A stretch of DNA of 64,000 nucleotides from JAMXLO01 sp963812475 (GTDB lineage Bacteria; Pseudomonadota; Alphaproteobacteria; Acetobacterales; Acetobacteraceae): NCBI GenBank assembly GCA_963812475.1, contig CAWEVI010000029.1, positions 248,001-312,000 on the forward strand, given 5' to 3'. Positions within the stretch are counted from its first letter, which is position 1. The number at the start of each line of letters is the position of its first letter. The notes beneath the pieces are model-generated. The model had not been told where the DNA came from. It searched no databases and worked only from the letters and a program-made list of their open reading frames with translations. The position numbers and the translations under genes are program-made. Positions 18,989 to 27,920 of this stretch are shown here, one piece after another.

Positions 18989-19807
18989 TCAGCCGCGCAT
19001 GAACGCGTTCAGTTCCGGCGTCGGCATTCCGGTATCGATGTAGCCCAGCGTTCCCTTCTCCTTCACCTCGCGTGCGGCGTTCACCAGTCCAGTCATCGCC
19101 GCGCGGTACAGCGACGTTGCGAGGCTGATCCGCTTCACGCCGGCCTCCGCAAGCTCGGGCACCGAGAACGACTTTCCCTTGATCCCAGCCATGAAGTTGA
19201 ATGGCTTCGACAACGCCGCACACACCGTGCGCACCGCGGCAAGATCGGGCAGGCCAGGCGCCATGAGTACATCGGCGCCCGCCGCCTCGAAGGACTGCAG
19301 GCGTCTGATCGTGTCATCCAGATTTGGATTGCCACGGATGAAGTTCTCCGCGCGGGCCGTCAGCGTGAACGGAATGGGCAGTTTGCGTGCCGCCTCGACT
19401 GCCGCGGCGATGCGCTCCTTCGCATGCCCCGCGTCGAACAGCGGCCGCTGCGGATCGCCGGTCGCGTCCTCGATCGAGCCGCCGACCAGGCCGATCTCGC
19501 AGGCGCGACGGATGGTCTCCGCGGCAGCTTCCGGTGCGTCACCGAACCCCTTCTCCAGGTCGGCCGACACCGGCAGGTCGGTTGCCTCGACGACCGCGCG
19601 CGCATGCGCCAGGGACTCGTCGCGCGTGATCATGCCGTCGCGCCGGCCAAGCATGCCCGCTGCCGCGCCGCTTGATGTGGCGAGCGCCACAAAGCCGACC
19701 CCCGCCAGGATGCGCGCGGACCCCGCATCCCACGCATTGGCGATCACGAACGCACCCGGTGCCGCGTGCAGCGCGCGGAACCGGTTGGCCTTGTCGATTT
19801 GGTTCAT
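18989..19807 (-). CDS. Isocitrate lyase / PEP mutase family protein
   Basis: The 272-residue protein starts MNQIDKANRFRALH, with GGGGAG just upstream, and matches the PEP mutase/isocitrate lyase superfamily TIM barrel: FVIANAWDAGSARI near residue 20, SADLEKGFGD near residue 85 for metal and substrate binding, and GGSIEDATGD. It lacks the KKCG loop of true isocitrate lyases, so it belongs with 2-methylisocitrate lyase-like, oxaloacetate decarboxylase-like or PEP mutase-like enzymes. It would cleave or rearrange a small 2-oxo or hydroxy acid. Its promoter side faces the ThDP enzyme at 19909, 101 bp away, which suggests shared control in a catabolic region. Confidence 0.88.
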   Translation of the reverse strand: MNQIDKANRFRALHAAPGAFVIANAWDAGSARILAGVGFVALATSSGAAAGMLGRRDGMITRDESLAHARAVVEATDLPVSADLEKGFGDAPEAAAETIRRACEIGLVGGSIEDATGDPQRPLFDAGHAKERIAAAVEAARKLPIPFTLTARAENFIRGNPNLDDTIRRLQSFEAAGADVLMAPGLPDLAAVRTVCAALSKPFNFMAGIKGKSFSVPELAEAGVKRISLATSLYRAAMTGLVNAAREVKEKGTLGYIDTGMPTPELNAFMRG

Positions 19808-19908
19808 TGTCTCTCCCCTCGGTCTTCTATCAGCCCTGCATAGCATGACCCTTGGTTGACGAGCGAAGGGGCCTGTTCCAGCCTTCGCGCAACAATCTGG
19901 AGACCGAG

Positions 19909-21567
19909 ATGGCGAGCGATTACACCGTCGGCGATCTGGTGGCCGAATTCCTGTCGCAGTGCGGCGTGACGACCGCGTTCGGCATCGCCTCGGTGCACAA
20001 CATCCCCATGCTGGATGCGATCGGCCGGCGCAACGCCATCCGCTTCATGATGGCGCGCGGCGAATTGGGTGGCGCGCATATGGCGGACGGCTATGCCCGC
20101 GTCTCCGGCGGGCTTGGCGTGATCTTCTCGTCCACCGGTCCCGGTGCTGCGAACGCAGTCGGCGGCCTGATCGAGGCGCGCTTTTCCGGCTCGTCGGTGC
20201 TGCACATCACCGGCCAGACGTCGACGAAATTCGTTGATCGCGAGATGGGCACGGTGCACGACGCACCTGATCAGCTTGGCATGCTGCGTTCGGTCTCCAA
20301 GAGCGCCTATCGAGTCCGTTCCGCGCAGCAGGCGATCGGCGTGCTGACCCGCGCCGCCGTGGATGCACTTACGCCGCCGACCGGTCCGGTCAGCGTGGAG
20401 GTGCCGATCGACCTCCAGCGCACGCCGGTGGAACGCCCTGCCATCTTCGACAATTTTGTCCTGCCGCTGCCGCCGCCGCGCACACCCTCCGAGGTCGAAC
20501 TGGACGAACTCGCCGCGCGCGTCGTTGCGGCGAAGCGTCCGATGCTGTGGCTAGGGTCCGGCGCGCGCCGCGCGAGCGCGGCCGTGCACAAGCTGCTCGA
20601 TCTCGGCTTCACCGTGATCAACAGCATCAACGGCAAAGGGACGGTTTCCGAAGACCATCCGATGAGCCTTGGCGGTTTGCACGGCAACGGCATGCCGAGG
20701 GTCCAGCAGTTCTACCAGAGCGTCGATCTGATGCTCGCGGTCGGCACGCGACTGCGCGGTCAGGAGACCGGGGATTTCGTCATCAAACTGCCGCCGAACC
20801 TGGTTCAGATCGACACCGATCCGCTGGCCAACGGCCGCACTTATGCCAACACATACTTCGTCTGTGGCGATGCGCAGGCGACGCTCGAGGCGCTGCTGCC
20901 ACGGATCGAGGGGCGCCTGAAGGTCGAGCCCGCATATCATAAGGAATTCGCCGCGCTGAAGCAGACCGCGCGGTCCGAGTTCCTCGCCACGCTCGGCGTC
21001 TATGGCAGCTTCTCCGAGCAGTTGCGCGCCGTCATGCCAAAGGATGCGATCTGGGTGCGCGACGTGACGCAGAGCAACACCACCTGGGGTAATCGCATCT
21101 TTCCGGTGTACAGCCCGCATCAGAGTGTCTTCCCGGTCGGCGCCGGCATCGGTCAGGGATTGTCGCTCGGCCTCGGTGCCGCCGCCGCGGCGAACGGTCG
21201 CAAGACCGTGGTGATGACTGGCGATGGCGGCTTCTTCCTCAATGTCGGCGAGCTGTGGACCGCGGTGCAGGAGAAGCTCGACATGACGGTGATCGTTATG
21301 AACGACCGCGGCTATGGCGTGATCAAGCGTATCCAGGACGTGACCGCACAAGGCCGCCGCTTCTTCGCCGATCTGCAAGGCCCCGATCTGGGGCAGCTTG
21401 CGCAACTGGCGGGCATTCCGTTCTGGAAGGTGCAGAACGCCGATGCATTTGGCGAGACCGTCGGCAAGGCGATCGCGCACAAGGGACTAGGCATGGTCGA
21501 AGTGGACATGAACGAAGTCGGCGAATTCCCGCCCTACTATCCGTTCAACCAGCGCCCCGCAGCCTGA
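19909..21567 (+). CDS. ThDP-dependent acetolactate synthase-like enzyme
   Basis: The 552-residue protein shows the three-part ThDP enzyme layout: N-terminal pyrimidine-binding domain with the activating Glu52 (GELGGAHMADGYAR), a central domain, and a C-terminal diphosphate-binding domain with GDGGF near residue 438 and MNDRGYGVI, the GDG-N motif. Residues conserved in biosynthetic acetolactate synthase are only partly kept and no small regulatory subunit gene is near, so a catabolic decarboxylase or carboligase is more likely than IlvB. The ATG at 19909 is set by the conserved N-terminus. The nucleoside transporter gene follows after seven bases, and the pair is probably one operon. Confidence 0.88.
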   Translation: MASDYTVGDLVAEFLSQCGVTTAFGIASVHNIPMLDAIGRRNAIRFMMARGELGGAHMADGYARVSGGLGVIFSSTGPGAANAVGGLIEARFSGSSVLHITGQTSTKFVDREMGTVHDAPDQLGMLRSVSKSAYRVRSAQQAIGVLTRAAVDALTPPTGPVSVEVPIDLQRTPVERPAIFDNFVLPLPPPRTPSEVELDELAARVVAAKRPMLWLGSGARRASAAVHKLLDLGFTVINSINGKGTVSEDHPMSLGGLHGNGMPRVQQFYQSVDLMLAVGTRLRGQETGDFVIKLPPNLVQIDTDPLANGRTYANTYFVCGDAQATLEALLPRIEGRLKVEPAYHKEFAALKQTARSEFLATLGVYGSFSEQLRAVMPKDAIWVRDVTQSNTTWGNRIFPVYSPHQSVFPVGAGIGQGLSLGLGAAAAANGRKTVVMTGDGGFFLNVGELWTAVQEKLDMTVIVMNDRGYGVIKRIQDVTAQGRRFFADLQGPDLGQLAQLAGIPFWKVQNADAFGETVGKAIAHKGLGMVEVDMNEVGEFPPYYPFNQRPAA

Positions 21568-21574
21568 TCGCGCC

Positions 21575-22816
21575 ATGCGCGGCCTGCTGGGTCTTGCCGC
21601 GCTGCTGGCCATCGCCTGGGCGCTGAGCGAAGACCGAAGCCGCATTCCCTGGCGCACGGTTGCCGCCGGCGTGCTGTTGCAAGTCGCACTCGCGGTATTG
21701 CTGCTGGGCTTCCCGCCGGCGAATGCGGTGATCTTCCTGTTGAACGATGGTGCAACGGCGCTGCAGAACGCCACGCAGATCGGCACACGCTTCGTGTTCG
21801 GCTATCTCGGCGGCACGCCGTTGCCGTTTGCCGAAACGCATCCGGGCGCCAGCTTCATACTCGCGTTTCAGGCGTTGCCGCTGGTGCTGACGATCAGCGC
21901 GCTGGCATCCCTGCTGTTCTATTGGGGCCTGCTGCAGCGGATCACCGCGGCCTTCGCCTGGCTGCTGCGCCGCACGATGGGCATCGGTGGCGCGCTTGCG
22001 CTTGGCGCGGCCGTGCACGTGTTCGTCGGCATGATCGAGGCGCCGTTGCTGGTTCGCCCGTATCTCGCGCGCATGCAGCGGGGGGAACTGTTTGCGCTGA
22101 TGACCTGCGGCATGGCCGGTGTCGCCGGCACTGTCATGGTGATCTACGCGGCGTTCCTGGCCCCGCTTATCCCGAACGCGCTCGGTAACATCCTGATCGC
22201 CTCGGTGATCAGCACGCCGGCGGGACTGGCGGTGGCCGCGTTGATGGTGCCGTTCGGGCCGGCGGAATCGGCGGAGGAACGTCTGATCGTGCAGGACCCG
22301 CCGGTCAGCGCATTGGACGCGCTGGTGAAGGGCACCATCGACGGCGTGCCCGTATTGGTCGGCATCGTGGCGACATTGCTGGTAGCGGTCGCGTTCGTCG
22401 CTCTGATCAATGCCGCGCTCGGCGTATTGCCGAATTGGGGCAATGACGCCATCACGTTGCAGCGCGTGTTCGCGTTGCCGTTTCGTCCGGTGATGTGGTT
22501 GATCGGCCTGCCCTGGGACGAGGCCGCCGCTGCCGCCGCGCTCATGGGCACCAAGACGGTGCTGAACGAGTTTGTCGCCTATTTGAATCTTGCCGGGCTG
22601 CCGCCGGAGACGTTTGCGCCGCGGTCGCGCCTGATCCTGACCTATGCGATGTGCGGCTTCGCCAATTTCGGCAGCCTTGGCATCATGATCGGCGGGCTGG
22701 GTGCCATGATCCCCGAGCGGCGGCACGAGGTCGTGGCGCTTGGTTTGCGTTCCATCCTGTCCGGCACGATGGCCACCTGCATGAGCGGTGCGGTTGCCGG
22801 ACTGCTGACAGGCTGA
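21575..22816 (+). CDS. Concentrative nucleoside transporter (CNT/NupC family)
   Basis: The 413-residue inner-membrane protein has about ten hydrophobic segments and the CNT signature GTKTVLNEFVAY (around residues 324-335), followed by MCGFANFGSLGI, also typical of the family. These proteins import nucleosides with protons or sodium. The gene starts seven bases after the ThDP enzyme stop and its own stop lies six bases before the end of the convergent ABC permease gene. The link between a nucleoside carrier and a ThDP enzyme in one operon is odd and could mean that the real substrate is not a common nucleoside. Confidence 0.92.
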   Translation: MRGLLGLAALLAIAWALSEDRSRIPWRTVAAGVLLQVALAVLLLGFPPANAVIFLLNDGATALQNATQIGTRFVFGYLGGTPLPFAETHPGASFILAFQALPLVLTISALASLLFYWGLLQRITAAFAWLLRRTMGIGGALALGAAVHVFVGMIEAPLLVRPYLARMQRGELFALMTCGMAGVAGTVMVIYAAFLAPLIPNALGNILIASVISTPAGLAVAALMVPFGPAESAEERLIVQDPPVSALDALVKGTIDGVPVLVGIVATLLVAVAFVALINAALGVLPNWGNDAITLQRVFALPFRPVMWLIGLPWDEAAAAAALMGTKTVLNEFVAYLNLAGLPPETFAPRSRLILTYAMCGFANFGSLGIMIGGLGAMIPERRHEVVALGLRSILSGTMATCMSGAVAGLLTG

Positions 22817-22822
22817 ATAGCG

Positions 22823-23950
22823 TCAGTCCAGTGTCTCGCGGTACATGCTGACCGCGATTACACCCACGACCGACGCGAACAACGCCATCGGCCACAGATC
22901 GGGCCAAATCTGCGACAGGCCGTTGCCTTTCAGCAGCACGCCGCGGCAGATCCGCAGCGCGTGGGTGAGCGGCACCGCCTCGCCGACGACGCGCGCCCAT
23001 GCCGGCATGCCCTGGAACGGGAACATGAAGCCGGACAGCATGATCGACGGCAGCAAGCCGAACTGCGCCAATTGCTGAGCCTGCATCTGCGTCGTTGCCA
23101 TGGTCGAGAATGCGAACCCCATCGCAAGATTGCACGCGATGAACACGCCGAGGGCGAACAGCAGCAGCGGGATGGAGCCGCGGATCGGCACCCCGAACAC
23201 CGTAACCGACACCAGCAGGATCAGCGCCGTCTGCACATAGGCGAGACCGACATAGGGAATGATCTTGCCCAGCATCACCTCCACTGGCCGCACCGGCATA
23301 GCCAGCAGATTCTCCATCGTGCCCGACTCGCGCTCGCGCGTGATCGCGAGCGACGTCATGACAAGTGTGGACACGGTCAGGATCAGCCCGAGCAATCCGG
23401 GAACAATGTTCAGCGCCGTGAGCTGTTCCGGATTGTAGCGCGCGTGCAGCACTACCTGGAATGGCGGCTGTGGCGGCTCGACCTGCATACCTACGGGAAG
23501 GTCGCGGTTCAGCACGGTGGCGTTCAGCGCCACCAATGCCGCCGTCGCATTGCCGATCGCGGTCGGATCGGTGGCGTCCGCATCCATCAGCACCTGCGGC
23601 CGTTCGCCGCGGTCGATCCGGCGCGAGAAGTCGGGCGGAATGTTCAGCACGAACAGCACATCGCCACGCGTCAGCGCCTGTTCGGCCGCATCCTCGCTCG
23701 CGAACGGCTTTATGTCGAAATAGCCGGTGTTCTGCAGCGCGGCGACCAGCGTGCGCTCGTAGGTGGAATGCTCGGCGGTGATCAGCCCGGTCGGCAGATG
23801 GCGCGGGTTTGCGTTGATCGCATAGCCGAACAGAAAAAGCTGGATCAGCGGCAGCATCACCGTGAGCCCGACGGTGCCGCGGTCCCGCCGCATCTGCAGC
23901 GATTCCTTGACCAGTATGGCGAACAGGCGCGCGAACGAGAAACCGCTCAT
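22823..23950 (-). CDS. ABC-2 type transporter permease (YbhS/YbhR-like)
   Basis: The 375-residue protein starts MSGFSFARLFAILVKESLQM and has one N-terminal membrane segment, a large periplasmic domain of about 140 residues and five C-terminal segments, the layout of ABC-2 exporter permeases. TRERESGTMENLLAMPVRP near residue 210 is the conserved coupling region. The start overlaps the stop of the ATPase gene by four bases (ATGA). With the upstream ATPase, HlyD and TetR genes it resembles the E. coli cecR-ybhGFSR exporter locus, but only one permease gene is present, which would have to form a homodimer. Confidence 0.9.
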   Translation of the reverse strand: MSGFSFARLFAILVKESLQMRRDRGTVGLTVMLPLIQLFLFGYAINANPRHLPTGLITAEHSTYERTLVAALQNTGYFDIKPFASEDAAEQALTRGDVLFVLNIPPDFSRRIDRGERPQVLMDADATDPTAIGNATAALVALNATVLNRDLPVGMQVEPPQPPFQVVLHARYNPEQLTALNIVPGLLGLILTVSTLVMTSLAITRERESGTMENLLAMPVRPVEVMLGKIIPYVGLAYVQTALILLVSVTVFGVPIRGSIPLLLFALGVFIACNLAMGFAFSTMATTQMQAQQLAQFGLLPSIMLSGFMFPFQGMPAWARVVGEAVPLTHALRICRGVLLKGNGLSQIWPDLWPMALFASVVGVIAVSMYRETLD

Positions 23951-24864
23951 GCCTCGGTGTCCTGCTCGTTCAGCATGTGGATGAACACATCGTCGAGCCG
24001 CGGTTCGACCTCCTGCCATTTCAGGCCATCGTCGCCGAGGGTGTCGATGGCGCGGCGCAATGCGGCGCGGTCCATGCCGGCGACGCGCAGCGCGCGGCCG
24101 AACACGGCCGCATTCTCCACGCCGGCCACGTGCCGCAGGCGGCGCGCCGCCTGTTCGATGCCAGGCCCGGTCGCCTCGAACGTCACAAGATTGGCGGCAC
24201 GCACCACTTCGTCGGCCGTGCCCTGCACGACCAGCCGACCGCCCGCGAGATACACCACGCGCTGACAGCGTTCCGCCTCGTCCATGTAGTGCGTGGACAC
24301 CAGCACCGTCATGCCGTCGGCTGCCATCTCGTGGATCATGTCCCAAAATTCCCGACGTGCCTTGGCATCGACGCCGGCGGTCGGTTCATCCAGCAGCAGC
24401 AGCCGCGGCCGGTGCAGTACGCACGCGGCCAAGGCCAGGCGCTGCTTCCAGCCACCGGACAACTCCTGCGCAAGCTGGTCGGCGCGATCGCTCAGGCCGA
24501 CGCGCTCCAGCACCTCTGCAATGGTCCGGCGACGGTCGCGGATCTCGTACAGGCGCGCGACGAACTGGAGGTTTTCGGTAACCGTCAAGTCGCCATAGAA
24601 GCTGAACCGCTGCGTCATGTAGCCGATCTGCAGGCGGATGCGCGCAGCGTCGCGCAACAGGTCGAGGCCAAGACATGTGCCGCTGCCGCTGTCCGGCCGC
24701 ATCAGTCCGCACAGCATACGGATGGTCGTGGTCTTGCCGCTGCCGTTGCCACCGAGGAAGCCGCAGATCTCGCCTTCGGGCACCTGGAGGGTCAGTCCAT
24801 CGATCACGCGGCGCGTGCCGAAACTCTTGCGCAGGTCGTGCACGTCGATGGAGAGCGCCGTCAT
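23947..24864 (-). CDS. ABC transporter ATP-binding protein (YbhF-like, single domain)
   Basis: The 305-residue protein contains Walker A (GGNGSGKTT, about residues 38-46), the signature LSGGWKQR, and Walker B (LLLLDEP) followed by a switch histidine in STHYMDEAERC. A C-terminal tail of about 85 residues ends the protein, as in drug- and DrrA-type exporters. E. coli YbhF has two such domains in tandem, here there is one. The ATG at 24864 overlaps the HlyD stop and the TGA overlaps the permease start, each by four bases. The open frame continues upstream to 25263, but this lies within the HlyD gene. Confidence 0.93.
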   Translation of the reverse strand: MTALSIDVHDLRKSFGTRRVIDGLTLQVPEGEICGFLGGNGSGKTTTIRMLCGLMRPDSGSGTCLGLDLLRDAARIRLQIGYMTQRFSFYGDLTVTENLQFVARLYEIRDRRRTIAEVLERVGLSDRADQLAQELSGGWKQRLALAACVLHRPRLLLLDEPTAGVDAKARREFWDMIHEMAADGMTVLVSTHYMDEAERCQRVVYLAGGRLVVQGTADEVVRAANLVTFEATGPGIEQAARRLRHVAGVENAAVFGRALRVAGMDRAALRRAIDTLGDDGLKWQEVEPRLDDVFIHMLNEQDTEA

Positions 24865-25853
24865 CCGGCGGCACCTGCCGCGATGCGTCGCACATCCACC
24901 GGCTGGCCCGGCTTGAGTTGCATGGCCTGGTCCGCTGGTGGGTGTGCCTCGATCAGATAGACCAGCTTGTCGCGGTTCGACTCGCTGTAGATCACCGGCG
25001 GCGTGTATTCGGGCTGCGGTGCGATGTACGAAACGGTTGCCGTGAGCCCTTTCGCGCAACTGTCGCAAACGATCGACATCCGGTCGCCGGCATGGATGGT
25101 GGCGAGATCGGTCTCCGGCACGAAGAAACGCACCAGAATATTCTGCGGCGGCAGCAGCGAGACGACTGGAACGCCGGCATTGATCGTTTCGCCGGGGCGC
25201 GCGTAGGTATCGGCCACCAGCGCGCCATTCGGCGAAAGCACGTGGCGCTGCGTCAGCTGCCACTCTGCCTGCCCGAGTGCCGCGCGTGCCTGTTCGACCA
25301 TGGCGCTTTGCGCGGCGATCTCGTACTGTCGCCCGGTCGGCGAACGCATCTGCTCGAGCTTGGCGTTGGCGGCTTCGGCCCGCGCGACAGCCGATGAGAG
25401 GTCCGCGCGCTGCTGATCCACGGTCTGCCGGCTGGCGGCGCCGGTGCGCATCAGGTCCTCGTTGCGTATCAGGTCCTTGGCAATGCGATCCCTGGTCGCG
25501 ATCAGATCGGCGAGATCGGCTTTGGCCATGGCGATCTCGGTATCGCGGCTCGCGGTCTGCAGGTTGGCAAGCCGCGCCTCGGCTTCCGCCAGCTTGCTGG
25601 CGGCGGCGTCGCGGGCCGCCTTGTCGTCCGCATCGTCCTGGGTGAACAGCGGCGCGCCGGCCGCCACCTGATCGCCGCGGGCAACGGCGAGGCTGACGAT
25701 GCGCCCGGTGAGCGTCGGCGACACGCGGACATACTCGGCGTCGGCGTAGCCCTGCCAGGATGGGGGGTCAGTTGTGCGGTTCAGCCACCACCATCCGGCC
25801 GCTCCGGCGCAGGCGGCGAGCAGCACGATTGCGGGCAGGGCGCGTTTCATCAT
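24861..25853 (-). CDS. HlyD-family membrane fusion protein (YbhG-like)
   Basis: The 330-residue protein begins MMKRALPAIVLLAACAGAAG, with one N-terminal anchor or lipoprotein-like signal, followed by the lipoyl/beta-barrel half GRIVSLAVARGDQVAAG and a long alpha-helical coiled coil rich in Ala, Glu and Arg (residues about 70-180), then the second half with LSPNGALVADTYARPGETI. It would span the periplasm and link the ABC exporter to the outer membrane. The start at 25853 overlaps the TetR stop as ATGA. Upstream in-frame codons to 25958 lie in the TetR gene and are not used. Confidence 0.92.
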   Translation of the reverse strand: MMKRALPAIVLLAACAGAAGWWWLNRTTDPPSWQGYADAEYVRVSPTLTGRIVSLAVARGDQVAAGAPLFTQDDADDKAARDAAASKLAEAEARLANLQTASRDTEIAMAKADLADLIATRDRIAKDLIRNEDLMRTGAASRQTVDQQRADLSSAVARAEAANAKLEQMRSPTGRQYEIAAQSAMVEQARAALGQAEWQLTQRHVLSPNGALVADTYARPGETINAGVPVVSLLPPQNILVRFFVPETDLATIHAGDRMSIVCDSCAKGLTATVSYIAPQPEYTPPVIYSESNRDKLVYLIEAHPPADQAMQLKPGQPVDVRRIAAGAAG

Positions 25854-26464
25854 GGCTTGTCCGGTGCGAGCCCGCGCAGCAGCGTCTCGATATGCGCCTC
25901 GGCGACTGCGCGCGGATCGAAGTGGAGGTCGGTGTGGCGACCCAGCGAATGCTTCCACAGCGCCAGCAGAAGGAATGGCCCGGCGAACAGCGGCAAGGTG
26001 GCGTGCACGTCCATCTGGCGGAACTCGCCGCGCTTTATGCCGCGGATGAGGATGCCCTCGATCAGGCTGAACGCCCGGCGCAGCACAGCATCGGCGTAGA
26101 ACTGGGCAATGGCGGGGAAGTTTCCCAATTCGGCGACGACGAGCTTCGGAATCGCGGTCAGATCGCTGTCGAGCAGCAGCAGGAAACGCTGCGCCAGCAT
26201 GCGCAGAAGATCGGCGGACGACCCGGTGTGGCTGGCGATGTCAGCCTCGGCTGCCTCAACGTTGGGCAGTACCGCCTGGCGCACCACGGCACGGAACAGG
26301 TCCTCCTTGGTGGGGAAATACAGGTAGATCGTGCCCTTGCTGATGCCGGCGGCGGCCGCCACGTCCTCCAGCTTGGTGGCGGCATAGCCACGGTCGGCAA
26401 ACGAGGCGAGGGCGGCGGCGACAATTTCGCCGGGGCGGGCCTCTTTGCGGCGGGAGCGGCTCAT
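25850..26464 (-). CDS. TetR/AcrR-family repressor (CecR-like) of the exporter operon
   Basis: The 204-residue protein has the TetR DNA-binding helix-turn-helix at its N-terminus (FADRGYAATKLEDVAAAAGISKGTIYLYF split over residues 22-52) and a C-terminal ligand-binding domain with a TetR_C_33-like FAGPFLLLALWKHSLG. It is the first gene of the operon tetR-hlyD-ATPase-permease, all joined by four-base overlaps, so it probably controls its own expression. The 18-bp palindrome at 26476-26493 lies 12-29 bases before its start and is the likely operator. A drug, metabolite or lipid would release it. Confidence 0.93.
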   Translation of the reverse strand: MSRSRRKEARPGEIVAAALASFADRGYAATKLEDVAAAAGISKGTIYLYFPTKEDLFRAVVRQAVLPNVEAAEADIASHTGSSADLLRMLAQRFLLLLDSDLTAIPKLVVAELGNFPAIAQFYADAVLRRAFSLIEGILIRGIKRGEFRQMDVHATLPLFAGPFLLLALWKHSLGRHTDLHFDPRAVAEAHIETLLRGLAPDKP

Positions 26465-26475
26465 CCCCGTTACTT

Positions 26476-26493
26476 ACTGACTGTTCAGTCAGT
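26476..26493. promoter_or_regulatory. TetR-type palindromic operator
   Basis: ACTGACTG-TT-CAGTCAGT: two perfect 8-bp arms around TT. The half-site TGACTG matches those of TetR/AcrR repressors that control their own exporter. It sits just upstream of the tetR start at 26464, where a promoter is expected, and binding would block the whole exporter operon. Confidence 0.8.
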
Positions 26494-26587
26494 CTTCAAG
26501 GACGGCGAAGTAAAGCGACGATCAAGATCCCGAAGCCGCCGTGTCGTCGTGCCCGCGAGACCGCAAAATTTCGCGGCTAAACAGCGC

Positions 26588-27835
26588 TCAATCGACTGGC
26601 TTGACGAGGCGGTGGCGCTTGCGACCCGCTGAAAGCTTTATCACCCCGTTCCGCAGGTCATTTGCCGATATCACCTGGGTTTCAGCCGTCACCGGCTCAT
26701 TGTTGACCCGTGCACCCCCGCCTTGGATGAGGCGACGGCCTTCGCTGTTGCTGGCGACAAGGCCCGCCATTGCGAAGACCTGGTTCGCGGCAATGCCTGC
26801 ATCCAGATGCGCCCGGGCAATCTCGATCGTGGGCAGCGTGTCGGCCGCCTCGCCCTCCTCGAAGGCAAGCCGTGCGGTCTCAGCGACGGACGCGGCGGCC
26901 TCCGCCCCATGCGCCAGCCTGGTTGCCTCAGTTGCAAGCACCTTCTTGGCCTCGTTGATATCCGCCCCGGCGAGCTTTTCCAGGCGGGCGATCTCGGGCA
27001 GCTTCAGGTCTGTGAACAGGCGCAGGAAGCGGCCGACATCGGCGTCCTCGGTGTTGCGCCAGAACTGCCAGTAATCGTACGGCGACAGCCGGTCGCCGGT
27101 CAGCCACACCGCACCCTGCGCAGTCTTGCCCATCTTGGCGCCGGATGCGGTGGTGATCAGCGGCGTGGTCAGGCCGTGGACGACCTTGCCGTCGGTTCGG
27201 CGGGTCAGTTCCATGCCGCAGACGATGTTGCCCCACTGGTCGGAGCCGCCGATCTGCAACGTCACGCCGTGGCGGCGGTTCAACTCGCGAAAGTCGTAGC
27301 TCTGCAGGATCATGTAGTTGAATTCGAGAAACGTCAGCGGCTGTTCGCGATCCAGCCGGATCCGCACGGAATCGAAGCTCAGCATGCGGTTGACGGTGAA
27401 ATGCGTGCCGACATCGCGCAGCAGCGGTATGTATCCGAGCGCATTCAGCCAGTCGCCGTTGTTGGCCATGATCGCGTCGGACGGCCCGTCGCCGAACCGC
27501 AGGAACGGATCGAAGCAGCGGCGGATGCCGTCCATGTTGGCTTCGATCTGTTCGTCCGTCAGCATCTGGCGCGTCTCGTCCTTGCCGGAGGGATCGCCGA
27601 TGCGCGTGGTGCCACCGCCCATCAGCACCAGCGGCCGATGGCCGTGCCGCTGCAGCAGTCGGAGAATCATGATCTGCACCAGGCTACCGACGTGGAGGCT
27701 GTCGGCCGTGCAGTCGAAGCCGATATAGGCTGTGACGGTGCCATCGTGGAACGCTGCATCCAGCGCCTCGGTGTCGGTGCACTGGAAGACGAAGCCCCGT
27801 TCGGTGGCCTCCCGCAGAAACTCGCTTTTGACCAT
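26588..27835 (-). CDS. tyrS: Tyrosyl-tRNA synthetase
   Basis: The 415-residue class I synthetase charges tRNA-Tyr with tyrosine. HVGS at residues 48-51 is the HIGH motif and KMGKT at 234-238 replaces KMSKS. YIGFDCTADSLHVG and QIGGSDQWGN are the conserved tyrosine and ATP pocket. The C-terminal 70 residues form an S4 RNA-binding domain (GRRLIQGGGARVNNEPV). The ATG at 27835 is set by the usual N-terminus. It is divergent from anmK across 85 bp, an arrangement seen in other alphaproteobacteria. Confidence 0.97.
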   Translation of the reverse strand: MVKSEFLREATERGFVFQCTDTEALDAAFHDGTVTAYIGFDCTADSLHVGSLVQIMILRLLQRHGHRPLVLMGGGTTRIGDPSGKDETRQMLTDEQIEANMDGIRRCFDPFLRFGDGPSDAIMANNGDWLNALGYIPLLRDVGTHFTVNRMLSFDSVRIRLDREQPLTFLEFNYMILQSYDFRELNRRHGVTLQIGGSDQWGNIVCGMELTRRTDGKVVHGLTTPLITTASGAKMGKTAQGAVWLTGDRLSPYDYWQFWRNTEDADVGRFLRLFTDLKLPEIARLEKLAGADINEAKKVLATEATRLAHGAEAAASVAETARLAFEEGEAADTLPTIEIARAHLDAGIAANQVFAMAGLVASNSEGRRLIQGGGARVNNEPVTAETQVISANDLRNGVIKLSAGRKRHRLVKPVD

Positions 27836-27920
27836 GACGCCCAGCCTGTATCAGAAGGGAGCGTGGGCTAGCACAGACGCGGCCCAGGGGAAAATTGGGC
27901 GGAAGATCGGACAAGGGAAA

